From Burkholderiaceae bacterium (lineage in GTDB: Bacteria > Pseudomonadota > Gammaproteobacteria > Burkholderiales > Burkholderiaceae_E): a DNA stretch of 64,000 nt. Positions 1-11,683 of the stretch are shown one piece after another. Position 1 is the first letter of the stretch; every line of letters starts with the position of its first letter. Where the stretch lies: positions 62,001 through 126,000 of the forward strand of contig JADJVQ010000018.1 in the NCBI GenBank assembly GCA_016710525.1, given 5' to 3'. The notes below the pieces were generated by a model. That model was not told the origin of the DNA, ran no database searches, and saw only the letters and a list, made by a program, of their open reading frames with translations. The translations under genes and the position numbers were made by a program.

Positions 1-1910
<1,910 letters not shown>

Positions 1911-1981
1911 GGGGATCCTCTTGCTGGGTCGAGTGGGGGTCGGGATGCAGGATGGCAGACGGGCATCTTCCCGTCGATCGG

Positions 1982-2636
1982 CTAGGGCGCGGGACGGCTG
2001 GCAGGGCCGCCTGCGCGGCGCCGTGGCGGCCGCGGTTCCGGTTCGGGTCTGAAGCCGCCGTCGGTCATGTTCAATGTTCCCATGCCGGGAATGATCATGT
2101 CGCCCGGGCGCTGCGCGGGGGCACAGGCGCCGATCCAGCGTGCAGCGACGGCATCCTTGTCCTCGCGGCGCACGCCGCCAAGCGGCGGATCATACGTGAC
2201 GAGCGTGTCGATGCGGTATTCGCTGTCGAAATTTCCCGACGCAACGGCGCGGCTGGTGACTGTGGTGCGGGATTCGCGACAGATCGATTCCGACAGCCAG
2301 GCATCGCCCGCCCGCACGAACGCCCCCAGCGTGCAGGCGCCACGCGCGCCTGGCGTGCGGTCCAGATGCGAGTCCGCGGTGTCGGTGTTCTCGCCGACGC
2401 AGAACTGCATGGCCGGCAGGCCCGCTGCCTGGGAACCGACGCTGCGGATTTCCCAAAGGCCGGTGCGCCGCTTGGGAAACGCGGGCCGTTGCGGGGCCGC
2501 CACCGGCTGCCGCGGGCGCGTCGCCCGGGCCGGTGGCCGAGGGTGCCGAGCCCTGGGCGTGCAGCCGCGCCGATCCCAGCGCCGAGACTATCGCGGCGGA
2601 TGTCATCGCGATCAGGATCAGGCGGGTCCGGGTCAC
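1982..2636 (-). CDS. DUF3617 family secreted protein (frameshifted)
   Basis: Function unknown. The N-terminus MTRTRLILIAMTSAA is a signal peptide ending near SARLHAQ. The mature part contains the DUF3617 pattern: RRTGLWEI near its start, several cysteines (FCVGEN, ACTLG, ICRES) and GNFDSEYRIDT. Signal and mature parts lie in different frames. Removing one C from the C4 run at 2493-2496 joins them into a 217-residue protein, normal for the family. It lies between the lipoprotein gene and acnA on the same strand, so it is probably co-transcribed with central-metabolism genes with which it has no evident functional link. A real disruption cannot be excluded. Confidence 0.65.
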
Positions 2637-2684
2637 GTCAGCGGATGAGCCTGGCGCGGTGCGATGGCAGCGGCGCGTTGGACC

Positions 2685-3278
2685 TCAAAGCTTGCACTCG
2701 TTGGCCAGCGTGCGCCCGGCACGCGAATCGAGCAGCATCGACTTGCCGACGATCACGATCCAGACCATGCCGGCCTGCACGTTCTCGAAGCGCAGCGCGC
2801 CGCTGCGCGCGCGCACCGCCTGCAGAGAGGCGTCCTTGCCCAGCCAGTTGATGACCATCGACTGGCCATCGGGCGCGATCCGGCGAACCACCACCCGGCG
2901 GTTCAGTTCGCAGCGGTACAGGCCCGGCTCCATCGACAGAGAGCCGCCCGCATCGAAAGGCGGCCCGGATGGCGCCGCCTTGGGTTGTCCGCTCGACTGG
3001 ACCTCCTCGCCGCGCAGGATCGGTGGTGCCGGGGGCACCGTCAGGTCCGCGGGAGTTTGCGCGAGTGGCGCCGGCGCGGGTGCAGCGGCTGTGGCAGGCG
3101 CAGGTGCAGGTGCTGCGACGGGCGCTGCGGGCGCGGGTGTGACGTCGCGCAGCGGCGGCGGCGAGGCGGCAACCGGCGACTCGGGCGCCGCGGCGCACGC
3201 CGCCAGCAGCGTGACCAGCCCCAGGCACAGCCAGGTGGTGGCGTGGCGGGGTTGGCGAACGGAAAGCGATGTCGGCAT
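2685..3278 (-). CDS. MliC-like lipoprotein (putative lysozyme inhibitor)
   Basis: 197-residue predicted lipoprotein. The signal peptide ends in the lipobox LLAAC (residues about 20-24), followed by a proline/alanine-rich linker to about residue 100 and a compact C-terminal domain. That domain has a YRC near its start, an SGALRFE-type strand, a VWIV segment and a closing ANECK. This resembles the MliC fold (membrane-bound inhibitor of C-type lysozyme), with the two cysteines expected to pair. It follows prpC by 26 bases and precedes the DUF3617 gene. The family call rests on pattern only; an uncharacterised lipoprotein is the alternative. Confidence 0.5.
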   Translation of the reverse strand: MPTSLSVRQPRHATTWLCLGLVTLLAACAAAPESPVAASPPPLRDVTPAPAAPVAAPAPAPATAAAPAPAPLAQTPADLTVPPAPPILRGEEVQSSGQPKAAPSGPPFDAGGSLSMEPGLYRCELNRRVVVRRIAPDGQSMVINWLGKDASLQAVRARSGALRFENVQAGMVWIVIVGKSMLLDSRAGRTLANECKL

Positions 3279-3304
3279 GCGGGCGGCTTTCGAGGGGGCG
3301 GCGA

Positions 3305-4465
3305 TCAGGGCCGGGCGGCCAGCGGCACGAACTTGAGGTTCTCGGGGCCGGTGTAATTGCCGCTGGGTCGGATGATCTTGTTGTCGATCCGCTGCTCGAT
3401 GATGTGGGCCGCCCAACCCGACGTGCGCGAGATCACGAACAGCGGCGTGAACATCGCCGTGGGCACGCCCATCATGTGGTAGCTGACGGCGCTGAACCAG
3501 TCGAGGTTGGGGAACATCTTCTTGGCGCTCCACATCACAGTCTCGAGGCGGTCGGCGATGTCGAACATCTTGGTGGTACCGGCATCGACTGACAACTGGC
3601 GCGCCACTTCCTTGATCACCTTGTTGCGCGGATCGGAGATCGTGTAGACGGGGTGCCCGAATCCGATCACGACCTCCTTGTTCTCGACTCGGCGGCGGAC
3701 GTCGGCCTCGGCGTCGTCGGGGGAGTCGTAGCGTTTCTGGACTTCGAACGCGACCTCGTTGGCACCGCCGTGCTTGGGCCCGCGCAGCGCGCCGATGCCG
3801 CCGGTGATGGCCGAGTACATGTCGGAGCCGGTTCCGGCGACGACACGGCAGGCGAAGGTGGAGGCGTTGAATTCGTGTTCGGCATACAGGATCAGCGAGG
3901 TATGCATCGCCTTCTCCCAGAGCGCCGAGGGCTTGCGGCCGTGCAGCAGGTGCAGGAAATGGCCGCCGATCGATTCGTCATCGGTTTCGACGTCGATGCG
4001 CTTGCCGTTGGTGCTGAAGTGATACCAGTACAGCAGCATCGAACCCAGCGAGGCCATCAGGCGATCGGCGATGTCGCGGGCGCCCGGCGTGTTGTGATCG
4101 TCCTTTTCAGGCAGATTGCAGCCCAGCGCCGACACGGCGGTGCGCATCACGTCCATCGGGTGCGCGCTGGCCGGCAGGCTCTCGAGCACGGTCTTGACCG
4201 CGGCCGGGATGCCGCGCATGGCGCGCAGGCTGGCCTTGTAGGCCGCCAGTTCGGCACGGTTGGGCAACTTGCCGTGCACCAGCAGATAGGCGATCTCCTC
4301 GAACTCCGCCGCGTCGGCTATGTCGAGGATGTCGTAGCCACGGTAGTGCAGGTCGTTGCCGGTACGCCCGACAGTGCACAGCGCGGTATTGCCGGCGGTC
4401 ACGCCGGACAGGGCAACGGATTTCTTGGGCTTGGGGCCGCTGGCGGGGGCGGATTCTTGGCTCAT
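3305..4465 (-). CDS. prpC: 2-methylcitrate synthase
   Basis: Condenses propionyl-CoA with oxaloacetate to 2-methylcitrate, the first step of the methylcitrate cycle, in the cytosol. The 386 residues match PrpC in length. The start region (SVALSGVTAGNTALCTVG), the substrate-binding LYAEHEFNASTF, GPKHGGANE and the histidine motif GFGHPVYTISDPRN are all present. It differs clearly from the GltA-type citrate synthase at 12842. Its start codon overlaps the stop of the upstream acetyltransferase gene (ATGA), implying translational coupling. Order on the minus strand is prpB, GNAT, prpC. Confidence 0.95.
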   Translation of the reverse strand: MSQESAPASGPKPKKSVALSGVTAGNTALCTVGRTGNDLHYRGYDILDIADAAEFEEIAYLLVHGKLPNRAELAAYKASLRAMRGIPAAVKTVLESLPASAHPMDVMRTAVSALGCNLPEKDDHNTPGARDIADRLMASLGSMLLYWYHFSTNGKRIDVETDDESIGGHFLHLLHGRKPSALWEKAMHTSLILYAEHEFNASTFACRVVAGTGSDMYSAITGGIGALRGPKHGGANEVAFEVQKRYDSPDDAEADVRRRVENKEVVIGFGHPVYTISDPRNKVIKEVARQLSVDAGTTKMFDIADRLETVMWSAKKMFPNLDWFSAVSYHMMGVPTAMFTPLFVISRTSGWAAHIIEQRIDNKIIRPSGNYTGPENLKFVPLAARP

Positions 4466-5091
4466 GGGGCATCCCTCCTTCGAGTGCGTTCGTTGAACAG
4501 ATTAAAGTGGTCGGCGCGGCCGATGCGGTACAGCACGTGCCGGCGCAGCGGGTGGCCGTCTGCCAGCGCGGGGTGATCGAAATCGTCGGCAGGGTCGTGG
4601 CGCATGTGAAGGCGCTCCATGACCCGGCGCGAGCGCAGGTTGTCGACAGTGGTAAACGCGACGACTTCGGCCAGCGCCAGCGTGCCGAAGGCGTAGTCGA
4701 GCGCCAGCGCCGCGGCCTCCGAGGCGTAGCCGCGGTTCCAGTGGGCGCGTGCCAGCCGCCACCCGATTTCGACGGCGGGCATGAACGGCGCCTCGAATCG
4801 CGGCACGTTCAGGCCGACAAAACCGATGAACTCGCCATCTTCCTGGCGCGCCGCCCACCAGCCCCAGCCGCGCCGTGCCAGCGCCGCTTCGATCGTGTCG
4901 GCCAGCGCATCGGACTGCTGCCGGTCGAGCACGGATGGAAACCAGCGCATGGTTTCGGGGTCGGCGTTCAGGGCAGCGAACAGTGGACGGTCGTCCGGCT
5001 GCCAGGGGCCGAGCGAGACCCGCGGCCCGCGCAGGCGGGCCACCTCCCGCGCGTGCGCCAGGCTCTGTTCGAACACATCCGGATCCGGCAT
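4462..5091 (-). CDS. GNAT family N-acetyltransferase (RimJ/RimL type)
   Basis: 209-residue acetyl-CoA-dependent acyltransferase; acceptor unknown. Features of the RimJ/RimL branch are visible: GPRVSLGPWQPDD near the N-terminus, EIGWRLARAHWNRGYASEA (the acetyl-CoA loop region) and TTVDNLRSRRVMERLHM. It sits between prpB and prpC, overlaps the prpC start by four bases and lies 35 bases from prpB, so it is part of the propionate operon. A role in protein or lysine acetylation linked to propionyl-CoA metabolism is tempting, but nothing in the sequence shows it. The start chosen is the ATG giving a family-length protein. Confidence 0.8.
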   Translation of the reverse strand: MPDPDVFEQSLAHAREVARLRGPRVSLGPWQPDDRPLFAALNADPETMRWFPSVLDRQQSDALADTIEAALARRGWGWWAARQEDGEFIGFVGLNVPRFEAPFMPAVEIGWRLARAHWNRGYASEAAALALDYAFGTLALAEVVAFTTVDNLRSRRVMERLHMRHDPADDFDHPALADGHPLRRHVLYRIGRADHFNLFNERTRRRDAP

Positions 5092-5126
5092 GGCGGCGAA
5101 CGGGCCCCGGAAGCGCGCGGAGCCGT

Positions 5127-6008
5127 TCAGCCCTTGCGCTGCTGGGCGAACAGGGCGTCGAGCTTGTTCTCGAAGTCCCAGTAGCCGATGGAATCGTAGA
5201 GCTCCTGGCGGGTCTGCATCTGGGGCACGACCGCGGCCTGGGTGCCATCGCGGCGCAAGGTCTCGTAGACGTTCTGGGCGGCCTTGTTCATGGCCCGGAA
5301 CGCCGACAGCGGATACAGCACCATCGCGATGTCGACGGTGCGCAGCTCTTCGACGGTGAACAGCGGGGTCTGGCCGAACTCGGTCAGGTTCGCGAGCACC
5401 GGCACCTTGACCGCATCGACGAAGCGGCGGTACATCGACAGTTCGGTCATGGCCTCGGGGAAAATGCCGTCTGCCCCGGCTTCGACACAGGCGACCGCGC
5501 GCTCTATCGTGGCTTCCAGCCCCTCGACGGCCAGCGCGTCGGTGCGGGCCATGATGAAGAAGTCCTTGTCGGTGCGGGCATCGGCGGCGGCCTTGATGCG
5601 GTCGACCATCTCGTCCTGGGTGACGATTTCCTTGTTGGGCCGATGGCCGCATCGCTTGGCGCCGACCTGATCCTCGATGTGCATCGCGGCGGCGCCGAAC
5701 TTGATCAGCGACTTGGTGGTTCGTGCGACGTTGAAGGCGGACGCACCGAACCCGGTATCGACGTCGACCAGCAGCGGCAGGTCGCAGACATCGGTGATGC
5801 GGCGCACGTCGGTCAGCACGTCGTCCAGACCCGAAATCCCCAGGTCGGGCAGGCCGAGCGAGCCGGCAGCCACGCCGCCGCCGGACAGGTAGATCGCCTT
5901 GAAGCCGGCCCGCTTGGCCAGCAGTGCGTGGTTGGCATTGATGGCGCCGGGAATCTGCAGGGGGCGCTCCTGGGCCAGGGCGGCACGGAATTTTTGACCG
6001 GGTGTCAT
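5127..6008 (-). CDS. prpB: 2-methylisocitrate lyase
   Basis: Cleaves 2-methylisocitrate to succinate and pyruvate, closing the methylcitrate cycle. 293 residues, starting MTPGQKFRAAL behind GAGGATAT. The ICL/PEPM fold signatures are clear: YLSGGGVAAGSLGLPD, DVDTGFG (metal-binding Asp), IEDQVGAKRCGH with the catalytic Cys, and MARTDA. Its start overlaps the stop of the CitE-like gene (ATGA), so it is translationally coupled to it. It serves with PrpC; the methylcitrate dehydratase step could be done by the AcnA of the same block, as no prpD or acnD is visible. Confidence 0.95.
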   Translation of the reverse strand: MTPGQKFRAALAQERPLQIPGAINANHALLAKRAGFKAIYLSGGGVAAGSLGLPDLGISGLDDVLTDVRRITDVCDLPLLVDVDTGFGASAFNVARTTKSLIKFGAAAMHIEDQVGAKRCGHRPNKEIVTQDEMVDRIKAAADARTDKDFFIMARTDALAVEGLEATIERAVACVEAGADGIFPEAMTELSMYRRFVDAVKVPVLANLTEFGQTPLFTVEELRTVDIAMVLYPLSAFRAMNKAAQNVYETLRRDGTQAAVVPQMQTRQELYDSIGYWDFENKLDALFAQQRKG

Positions 6009-7027
6009 CGGGATATCCTCGGGTTCGAATGGGGGGCGACGGGGAAGAACGCGGCACGCGCGTCGTCGGGGAGAGGGGCTGCGGCGGCCTCGGCGCGGCG
6101 CAGCACGCCCCACCAGTACCGATACCCGGCGTGGTCGAGCATCCGGCCCTCGCGGCGCATCGGCTGCCAGCCGGCCGCCTGTGCGGCCAGAAGGATATCG
6201 GTCGCTTCGCGGATCAGACCGGCTGAGGGGCGCAGGGCGTCGATGATCGGGGCGATTTGCGTGGGATGGATGCTCCACATCCGGGAGAAGCCGAACTCGG
6301 CGCTCGCGCGGGCCGCATCACGATGGGCGTCTTGCGGATCGGCCAGGTCGATGCAGACGTTGTGTGCCGCAACCTTTCCGGCGGCATGGGCCGCCACCGA
6401 GACGTCTGCCTTGGCGCGCCGCACCACGGGGTTGTCGAACTGACCGGGGGAAGTGAGCACGGCCGGCGGGAGTGCGCCATCGAAGCGGGCGACGTAGCCG
6501 ATCAGGCCGAACGCCAGACACTGGACTCGCGGATGGGCGGCCAGTTCCCATGCGGCGTGCAGCCCGCCATGGGTTTCGATCAGCGTGTGGATGGGAATCT
6601 CGCGGCGAACACCGCATTGCTGGGCGATGTCGTCGACCGCCGCGATCACGCGCTCGAGGGACTCGAGGTCTTCGACCTTGGGCACGGTGACGTAGGCCAA
6701 CTGCGCACCAGCCGCCCGGATCACGATCTCGAGATCGCTATGCCAGTGGCGCTGGGCGGGATCGTGGATCCGCAGGCCGACTCGCGCGAAGCGGTTATCG
6801 GGCGATGCGATGAGCGCGCCCACCATCGCCGCATGGGCGGCTTCGTGGCCGGGCGGCGAGTCCTCGCAGTCGGCGGTGATGTCGAAGACCGGGCCCAGCC
6901 TGGCCTGCAGGGCCAGCGACTTCACCAGCAGCGCTTCGCTGCCCGCGTAGTGATCGCACACCGGCAAGGCGACCGGCGCGGGCTCTGCCTTGCCGTGGAG
7001 AGCCTTGCTGGGGTGCACGTGGATCAC
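6005..7027 (-). CDS. HpcH/HpaI aldolase/citrate lyase family protein (CitE-like CoA-ester lyase)
   Basis: 340 residues of the CitE-like TIM-barrel family, which cleave or hydrolyse CoA esters such as malyl- or citramalyl-CoA using Mg2+. Visible motifs are FDITADCEDSPP (acidic metal ligands), the strand PIHTLIETHGGL, GLIGYVARFDG and a late SIHPTQIAPI segment. It lies 21 bases after mdh and overlaps prpB by four bases. A role in C4/C5 acyl-CoA turnover next to the methylcitrate cycle is inferred from position. The exact substrate cannot be read from the sequence. Confidence 0.82.
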   Translation of the reverse strand: MIHVHPSKALHGKAEPAPVALPVCDHYAGSEALLVKSLALQARLGPVFDITADCEDSPPGHEAAHAAMVGALIASPDNRFARVGLRIHDPAQRHWHSDLEIVIRAAGAQLAYVTVPKVEDLESLERVIAAVDDIAQQCGVRREIPIHTLIETHGGLHAAWELAAHPRVQCLAFGLIGYVARFDGALPPAVLTSPGQFDNPVVRRAKADVSVAAHAAGKVAAHNVCIDLADPQDAHRDAARASAEFGFSRMWSIHPTQIAPIIDALRPSAGLIREATDILLAAQAAGWQPMRREGRMLDHAGYRYWWGVLRRAEAAAAPLPDDARAAFFPVAPHSNPRISR

Positions 7028-7048
7028 CTGCGCGGGCAGCAGGCGCGG

Positions 7049-8032
<984 letters not shown>

Positions 8033-8170
8033 CTGGGAACCTCGCGGTGATGTGCGGTTGAGATGGAAAACGCCCGGGCGTGTGGTTCGCCCTTGGGTTC
8101 GCCCTCGCGAACGCTGCGCGTTTCACGCAGTGTAGGCTTTCGGCGGATTTTCTGTCAATTCGAAAAGCTA

Positions 8171-8182
8171 TCTTATATAAGA
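8171..8182. promoter_or_regulatory. palindromic operator candidate between mdh and gntR
   Basis: TCTTATATAAGA, a perfect 12-base palindrome in an AT-rich island of otherwise GC-rich DNA. It lies 45 bases before the gntR start and about 140 bases before mdh. GntR-family repressors bind short palindromes and often autoregulate, so this is the most likely site for the neighbouring regulator. I found no second copy before sdhC, sucA or acnA. Confidence 0.55.
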
Positions 8183-8227
8183 CATAAGTTATTGAAATCG
8201 TGCAATCGCTGTGCTTCAATCGTCACC

Positions 8228-8989
8228 ATGAGCGATTCCCGCCGCGAAGGCGAGTCCGTGCGCAATGATGCGCCCACGTTCAGCCCCTTGTATCGCCAGA
8301 TCAAGGGGCTGATCACCCGCGGCCTGCAGGCGGGCGACTGGAAGCCTGGCGAGGCCATTCCCAGCGAGACCGAACTGGCCGGTCGGTTCGGTGTCAGCCA
8401 GGGGACGGTTCGCAAGGCCATCGACGAGCTCGCCACCGAAAACCTGCTGGTGCGCCGGCAGGGGCGCGGCACCTTCGTTGCCACCCACCACGAGGCACGT
8501 GCCCAGTTCCGGTTTCTGCGGCTGCGTCGTGACGGCGGCGGCGAAGCCGGCCCGATGGACAGCCGCATCCTGGAATGCCGGCGCCTGCGCGCCCCCGGCG
8601 AGGTGTCCCGGCTGCTGCAGCTGCGCGCCGGCGAAACCGTGGTGTTCATCCGGCGGCTGCTGGCGTTCGAAGGCCATCCCACCGTGCTCGACGAGATCTG
8701 GCTGCCGGGGGCGCTGTTCCGGGGCCTGAGCGCCGAGCGGCTTGGTGCTTCGGTAGGGCCCCTGTACGGCATGTTCGAATCGGAATTCGGTGTCCGGATG
8801 ATTCGTGCGACCGAATCGATCCGGGCGATCGGCGCCGATGCCGAGGCCGTCCAGTGGCTGGCGGTTGCGTCCGGCACGCCCCTGCTCGAAGTCGAGCGTG
8901 TCTCTTACACTTACGAAGACCAGCCCGTGGAGGTCCGCCGAGGCCAGTACGTCACCGAACGCTTTCACTATTTCAATGAGCTCAGTTGA
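8228..8989 (+). CDS. GntR family transcriptional regulator (HutC/UTRA type)
   Basis: 253 residues. The N-terminal winged helix-turn-helix (about residues 18-85) has LYRQIKGLITRGL, GEAIPSETELAGRFGVS and VRKAIDELATENLLVRRQG. A C-terminal UTRA effector domain follows (about 100-250: FIRRLLAFEG, PLLEVERVSYTYEDQPVE). The ATG at 8228 was chosen because the domain begins just after it; upstream in-frame sequence is not conserved-looking. It stands between the mdh and sdh blocks, as in other Burkholderiales, and probably senses a carboxylic acid or CoA ester to control one or both. No terminator is visible before sdhC, so read-through is possible. Confidence 0.88.
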   Translation: MSDSRREGESVRNDAPTFSPLYRQIKGLITRGLQAGDWKPGEAIPSETELAGRFGVSQGTVRKAIDELATENLLVRRQGRGTFVATHHEARAQFRFLRLRRDGGGEAGPMDSRILECRRLRAPGEVSRLLQLRAGETVVFIRRLLAFEGHPTVLDEIWLPGALFRGLSAERLGASVGPLYGMFESEFGVRMIRATESIRAIGADAEAVQWLAVASGTPLLEVERVSYTYEDQPVEVRRGQYVTERFHYFNELS

Positions 8990-9096
8990 GCGATATGAAC
9001 CGCCTGCCGGGGGCGTTGATGGTGCGCCGCGCCAAAATGCTTCAGAATACGCAGGTTTTGCATTGCTCCACGTGAACCGACTCCGTCGAGGACTAG

Positions 9097-9521
9097 ATGG
9101 CTGATCCAGCTGTTAAGCAGGGCCCTCGGGCCCGACCGCAGTACACCAATATTCATGTTTCCCAAATTGTCCAATACCGGCTGCCCCTGGCCGGCGTCGT
9201 CTCGATCCTGCACCGGATCAGCGGCGCGCTGATGTTCCTGTTCGGACTGCCCTTCATTCTCTATCTGTTCCAGCAGAGCATCACGTCTGAGATCAGTTTC
9301 GAGTCGTATCGCGCGGTCGTCGCTTCGCCGCTGGTCAAGCTGGTGCTGGTCGGATTCATCTGGGCCTACCTGCATCATTTTTGCGCGGGCATCCGCTACC
9401 TGCTGCTCGACCTCCATGTCGGCACGGAAAAAGAGCAGTCCAAGACCTCGGCCGGGGTCGTGCTGGCGGTCAGCTGGCGCTGACCGCCATCATCGCGCTG
9501 AAGCTGTTCGGAGCCTTCTGA
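9097..9521 (+). CDS. sdhC: succinate dehydrogenase cytochrome b556 subunit (frameshifted near 3' end)
   Basis: Membrane anchor of complex II with three transmembrane helices. HRISGALMFLFGLPF and the haem/quinone region YLHHFCAGIRYLLLD are characteristic. The frame ends early at 9483 (LAVSWR stop). Adding one C at about 9474 (AGC CTG instead of AGCTG) restores LAVSLALTAIIALKLFGAF and the stop at 9519-9521, two bases before sdhD, giving 141 residues. As the other three subunits are intact, I take this as a one-base sequence error. First gene of sdhCDAB-sdhE-gltA. Confidence 0.93.
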
Positions 9522-9522
9522 C

Positions 9523-9873
9523 ATGACCACCAAACGAATCATCGTCGGTGCGCACTACGGCATGCGCGACTGGCTCGCGCAGCGGGTCAGCGCGGTCCTG
9601 CTGGCGCTGTACACCCTGGTTCTGCTGGTCGCGCTGCTGTTCACGCCGGAACTCAATTACGGCAGCTGGGCGGGTCTGTTCGCCAGCGGCTGGATGAAGG
9701 TGCTGACCCTGCTGGCCCTGCTGTCGCTGATGTATCACGCCTGGATCGGCGTGCGCGACATCTTCATGGACTACATCAAGTCGACCGGTGTGCGCCTGTT
9801 TGCGCAGGTCGTCACGATCGTGCTGCTCGCCGGCTATGCCTGCTGGGCAGTCATCACTCTCTGGAGAGTTTGA
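9523..9873 (+). CDS. sdhD: succinate dehydrogenase hydrophobic membrane anchor subunit
   Basis: 116 residues with three transmembrane segments (about 20-42, 58-80 and 90-112). YGMRDWLAQRVSAVLLALY at the N-terminus and LMYHAWIGVRDIFMDYIKS (haem-ligand His region) are typical SdhD signatures. Together with SdhC it holds haem b and the quinone site. It begins one base after the corrected sdhC stop and ends one base before sdhA. Confidence 0.95.
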   Translation: MTTKRIIVGAHYGMRDWLAQRVSAVLLALYTLVLLVALLFTPELNYGSWAGLFASGWMKVLTLLALLSLMYHAWIGVRDIFMDYIKSTGVRLFAQVVTIVLLAGYACWAVITLWRV

Positions 9874-9874
9874 G

Positions 9875-11665
9875 ATGGCCGAAGTGCTCAACCATCTTGC
9901 GAACAACCTGCCCCGGCGCAAGTTCGACGCGGTGATCATCGGCGCCGGTGGCGCCGGCATGCGCTGTTCGCTGCAGCTGGCCGAGGCCGGCTACAGCGTC
10001 GCGGTGCTCTCGAAGGTGTTCCCGACCCGGTCGCACACGGTCGCTGCCCAGGGCGGCATCGGTGCCTCGCTGGGCAACATGAGCGAGGACAACTGGTACT
10101 GGCACATGTTCGACACCGTCAAGGGTTCGGACTACCTGGGCGACCAGGACGCCATCGAGTTCATGTGCCGCGAGGCGCCCAAGGTCGTCTACGAGCTCGA
10201 ACACTTCGGCATGCCGTTCGATCGCAATCCCGACGGCACCATCTATCAGCGCCCGTTCGGCGGCCACACGGCCAATTTCGGCGAAAAGCCGGTGCAGCGC
10301 GCCTGCGCGGCCGCCGACCGCACCGGTCACGCGCTGCTGCACACGCTGTATCAGCGCAACGTGCGCGCCCGCACCCAGTTCTTCGTCGAGTGGATGGCGC
10401 TGGATATCCTGCGCAATGCCGAAGGCGATTGCGTGGGCGTCATCGCGCTCGAGATGGAAACCGGCGAGGTCATGATCCTCGAATCCAAGGTGACGGTGTT
10501 CGCCACGGGCGGCGCGGGCCGGATCTGGGCGGCGTCGACCAATGCGTTCATCAATACCGGCGATGGCATGGGCATGGCGGCGCGCGCCGGCATTCCGCTG
10601 GAAGACATGGAGTTCTGGCAGTTCCACCCGACCGGTGTGGCGGGTGCCGGCGTGCTGATCACCGAAGGCGTGCGGGGCGAGGGCGGCATCCTGCTGAACA
10701 AGCATGGCGAGCGCTTCATGGAGCGTTATGCCCCCACCTTGAAAGACCTGGCGCCGCGCGACTTCGTTTCCCGCTCGATGGACCAGGAGATCAAGGAAGG
10801 ACGCGGAGCGGGCCCCGACGGCGACTACGTGCTGCTCAAGCTCGATCACCTGGGCGCCGACACCATCATGAAGCGGCTCCCGTCGATTCGCGAAATCGCG
10901 ATCAAGTTCGCCAACGTCGACCCCATCAAGGATCCGATCCCGGTGGTGCCGACCATCCATTACCAGATGGGCGGTATCCCGACCAACTTTCATGGCCAGG
11001 TCGTTGCGCCCAAGGATGGCAATCCGAACGCGGTGGTCAGCGGCCTGTACGCGATCGGCGAATGCGCCTGCGTGTCGGTGCACGGCGCCAATCGGCTTGG
11101 CACCAATTCGCTGCTCGACCTGGTTGTGTTCGGGCGCGCAGCCGGCAACCACATCGTCGCCAGCAAGTTCAAGGACGAAGGCCACAAACGGCTGCCGGAC
11201 AACACCGGCGACGCCACGCTCGCGCGGCTGGCCCGGCTCGATGGCTCGACCAGCGGCGAGAACACCCAGGACGTGGCCAATGACATCCGCCGCTCGATGC
11301 AGGCGCATTGCGGCGTGTTCCGAACCTCGGACCTCCTGAAGGAAGGCGTCTCCCAGATTCTCGAACTCGACAAGCGTGCGCGCAACGTCCACATCAAGGA
11401 CAAGAGCAAGGTGTTCAACACCGCCCGTGTCGAAGCCCTTGAACTGGACAATCTGACCGAGACCGCCAAGGCGACGATCGTGTCGGCTGAAGCGCGCAAG
11501 GAAAGCCGCGGCGCGCACGCCCACCGCGACTTCCCCGATCGCGACGACGCGCAGTGGATCAAGCACTCGCTGTGGTACTCCGAAGGCAATCGCCTGGACT
11601 ACAAACCGGTGAACATGAAGCCGCTGACGGTCGACACATTCGAGCCGAAGGCGCGTACTTTCTAA
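9875..11665 (+). CDS. sdhA: succinate dehydrogenase flavoprotein subunit
   Basis: 596 residues. Oxidises succinate to fumarate with covalent FAD and passes electrons to SdhB. FAD fold AVIIGAGGAGM, the flavinylated histidine in RSHTVAAQGGIGASLGN, substrate-site HPTGVAGAGVLITEG and the late EFRPLAH-type region seen as RESRGAHAHRDFPDRDD. The start was set at MAEVLNHL, directly after sdhD with a GGAGAG site. FAD attachment would depend on the SdhE encoded at 12460. Confidence 0.97.
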   Translation: MAEVLNHLANNLPRRKFDAVIIGAGGAGMRCSLQLAEAGYSVAVLSKVFPTRSHTVAAQGGIGASLGNMSEDNWYWHMFDTVKGSDYLGDQDAIEFMCREAPKVVYELEHFGMPFDRNPDGTIYQRPFGGHTANFGEKPVQRACAAADRTGHALLHTLYQRNVRARTQFFVEWMALDILRNAEGDCVGVIALEMETGEVMILESKVTVFATGGAGRIWAASTNAFINTGDGMGMAARAGIPLEDMEFWQFHPTGVAGAGVLITEGVRGEGGILLNKHGERFMERYAPTLKDLAPRDFVSRSMDQEIKEGRGAGPDGDYVLLKLDHLGADTIMKRLPSIREIAIKFANVDPIKDPIPVVPTIHYQMGGIPTNFHGQVVAPKDGNPNAVVSGLYAIGECACVSVHGANRLGTNSLLDLVVFGRAAGNHIVASKFKDEGHKRLPDNTGDATLARLARLDGSTSGENTQDVANDIRRSMQAHCGVFRTSDLLKEGVSQILELDKRARNVHIKDKSKVFNTARVEALELDNLTETAKATIVSAEARKESRGAHAHRDFPDRDDAQWIKHSLWYSEGNRLDYKPVNMKPLTVDTFEPKARTF

Positions 11666-11683
11666 GAAAGACGCAAGACACTC

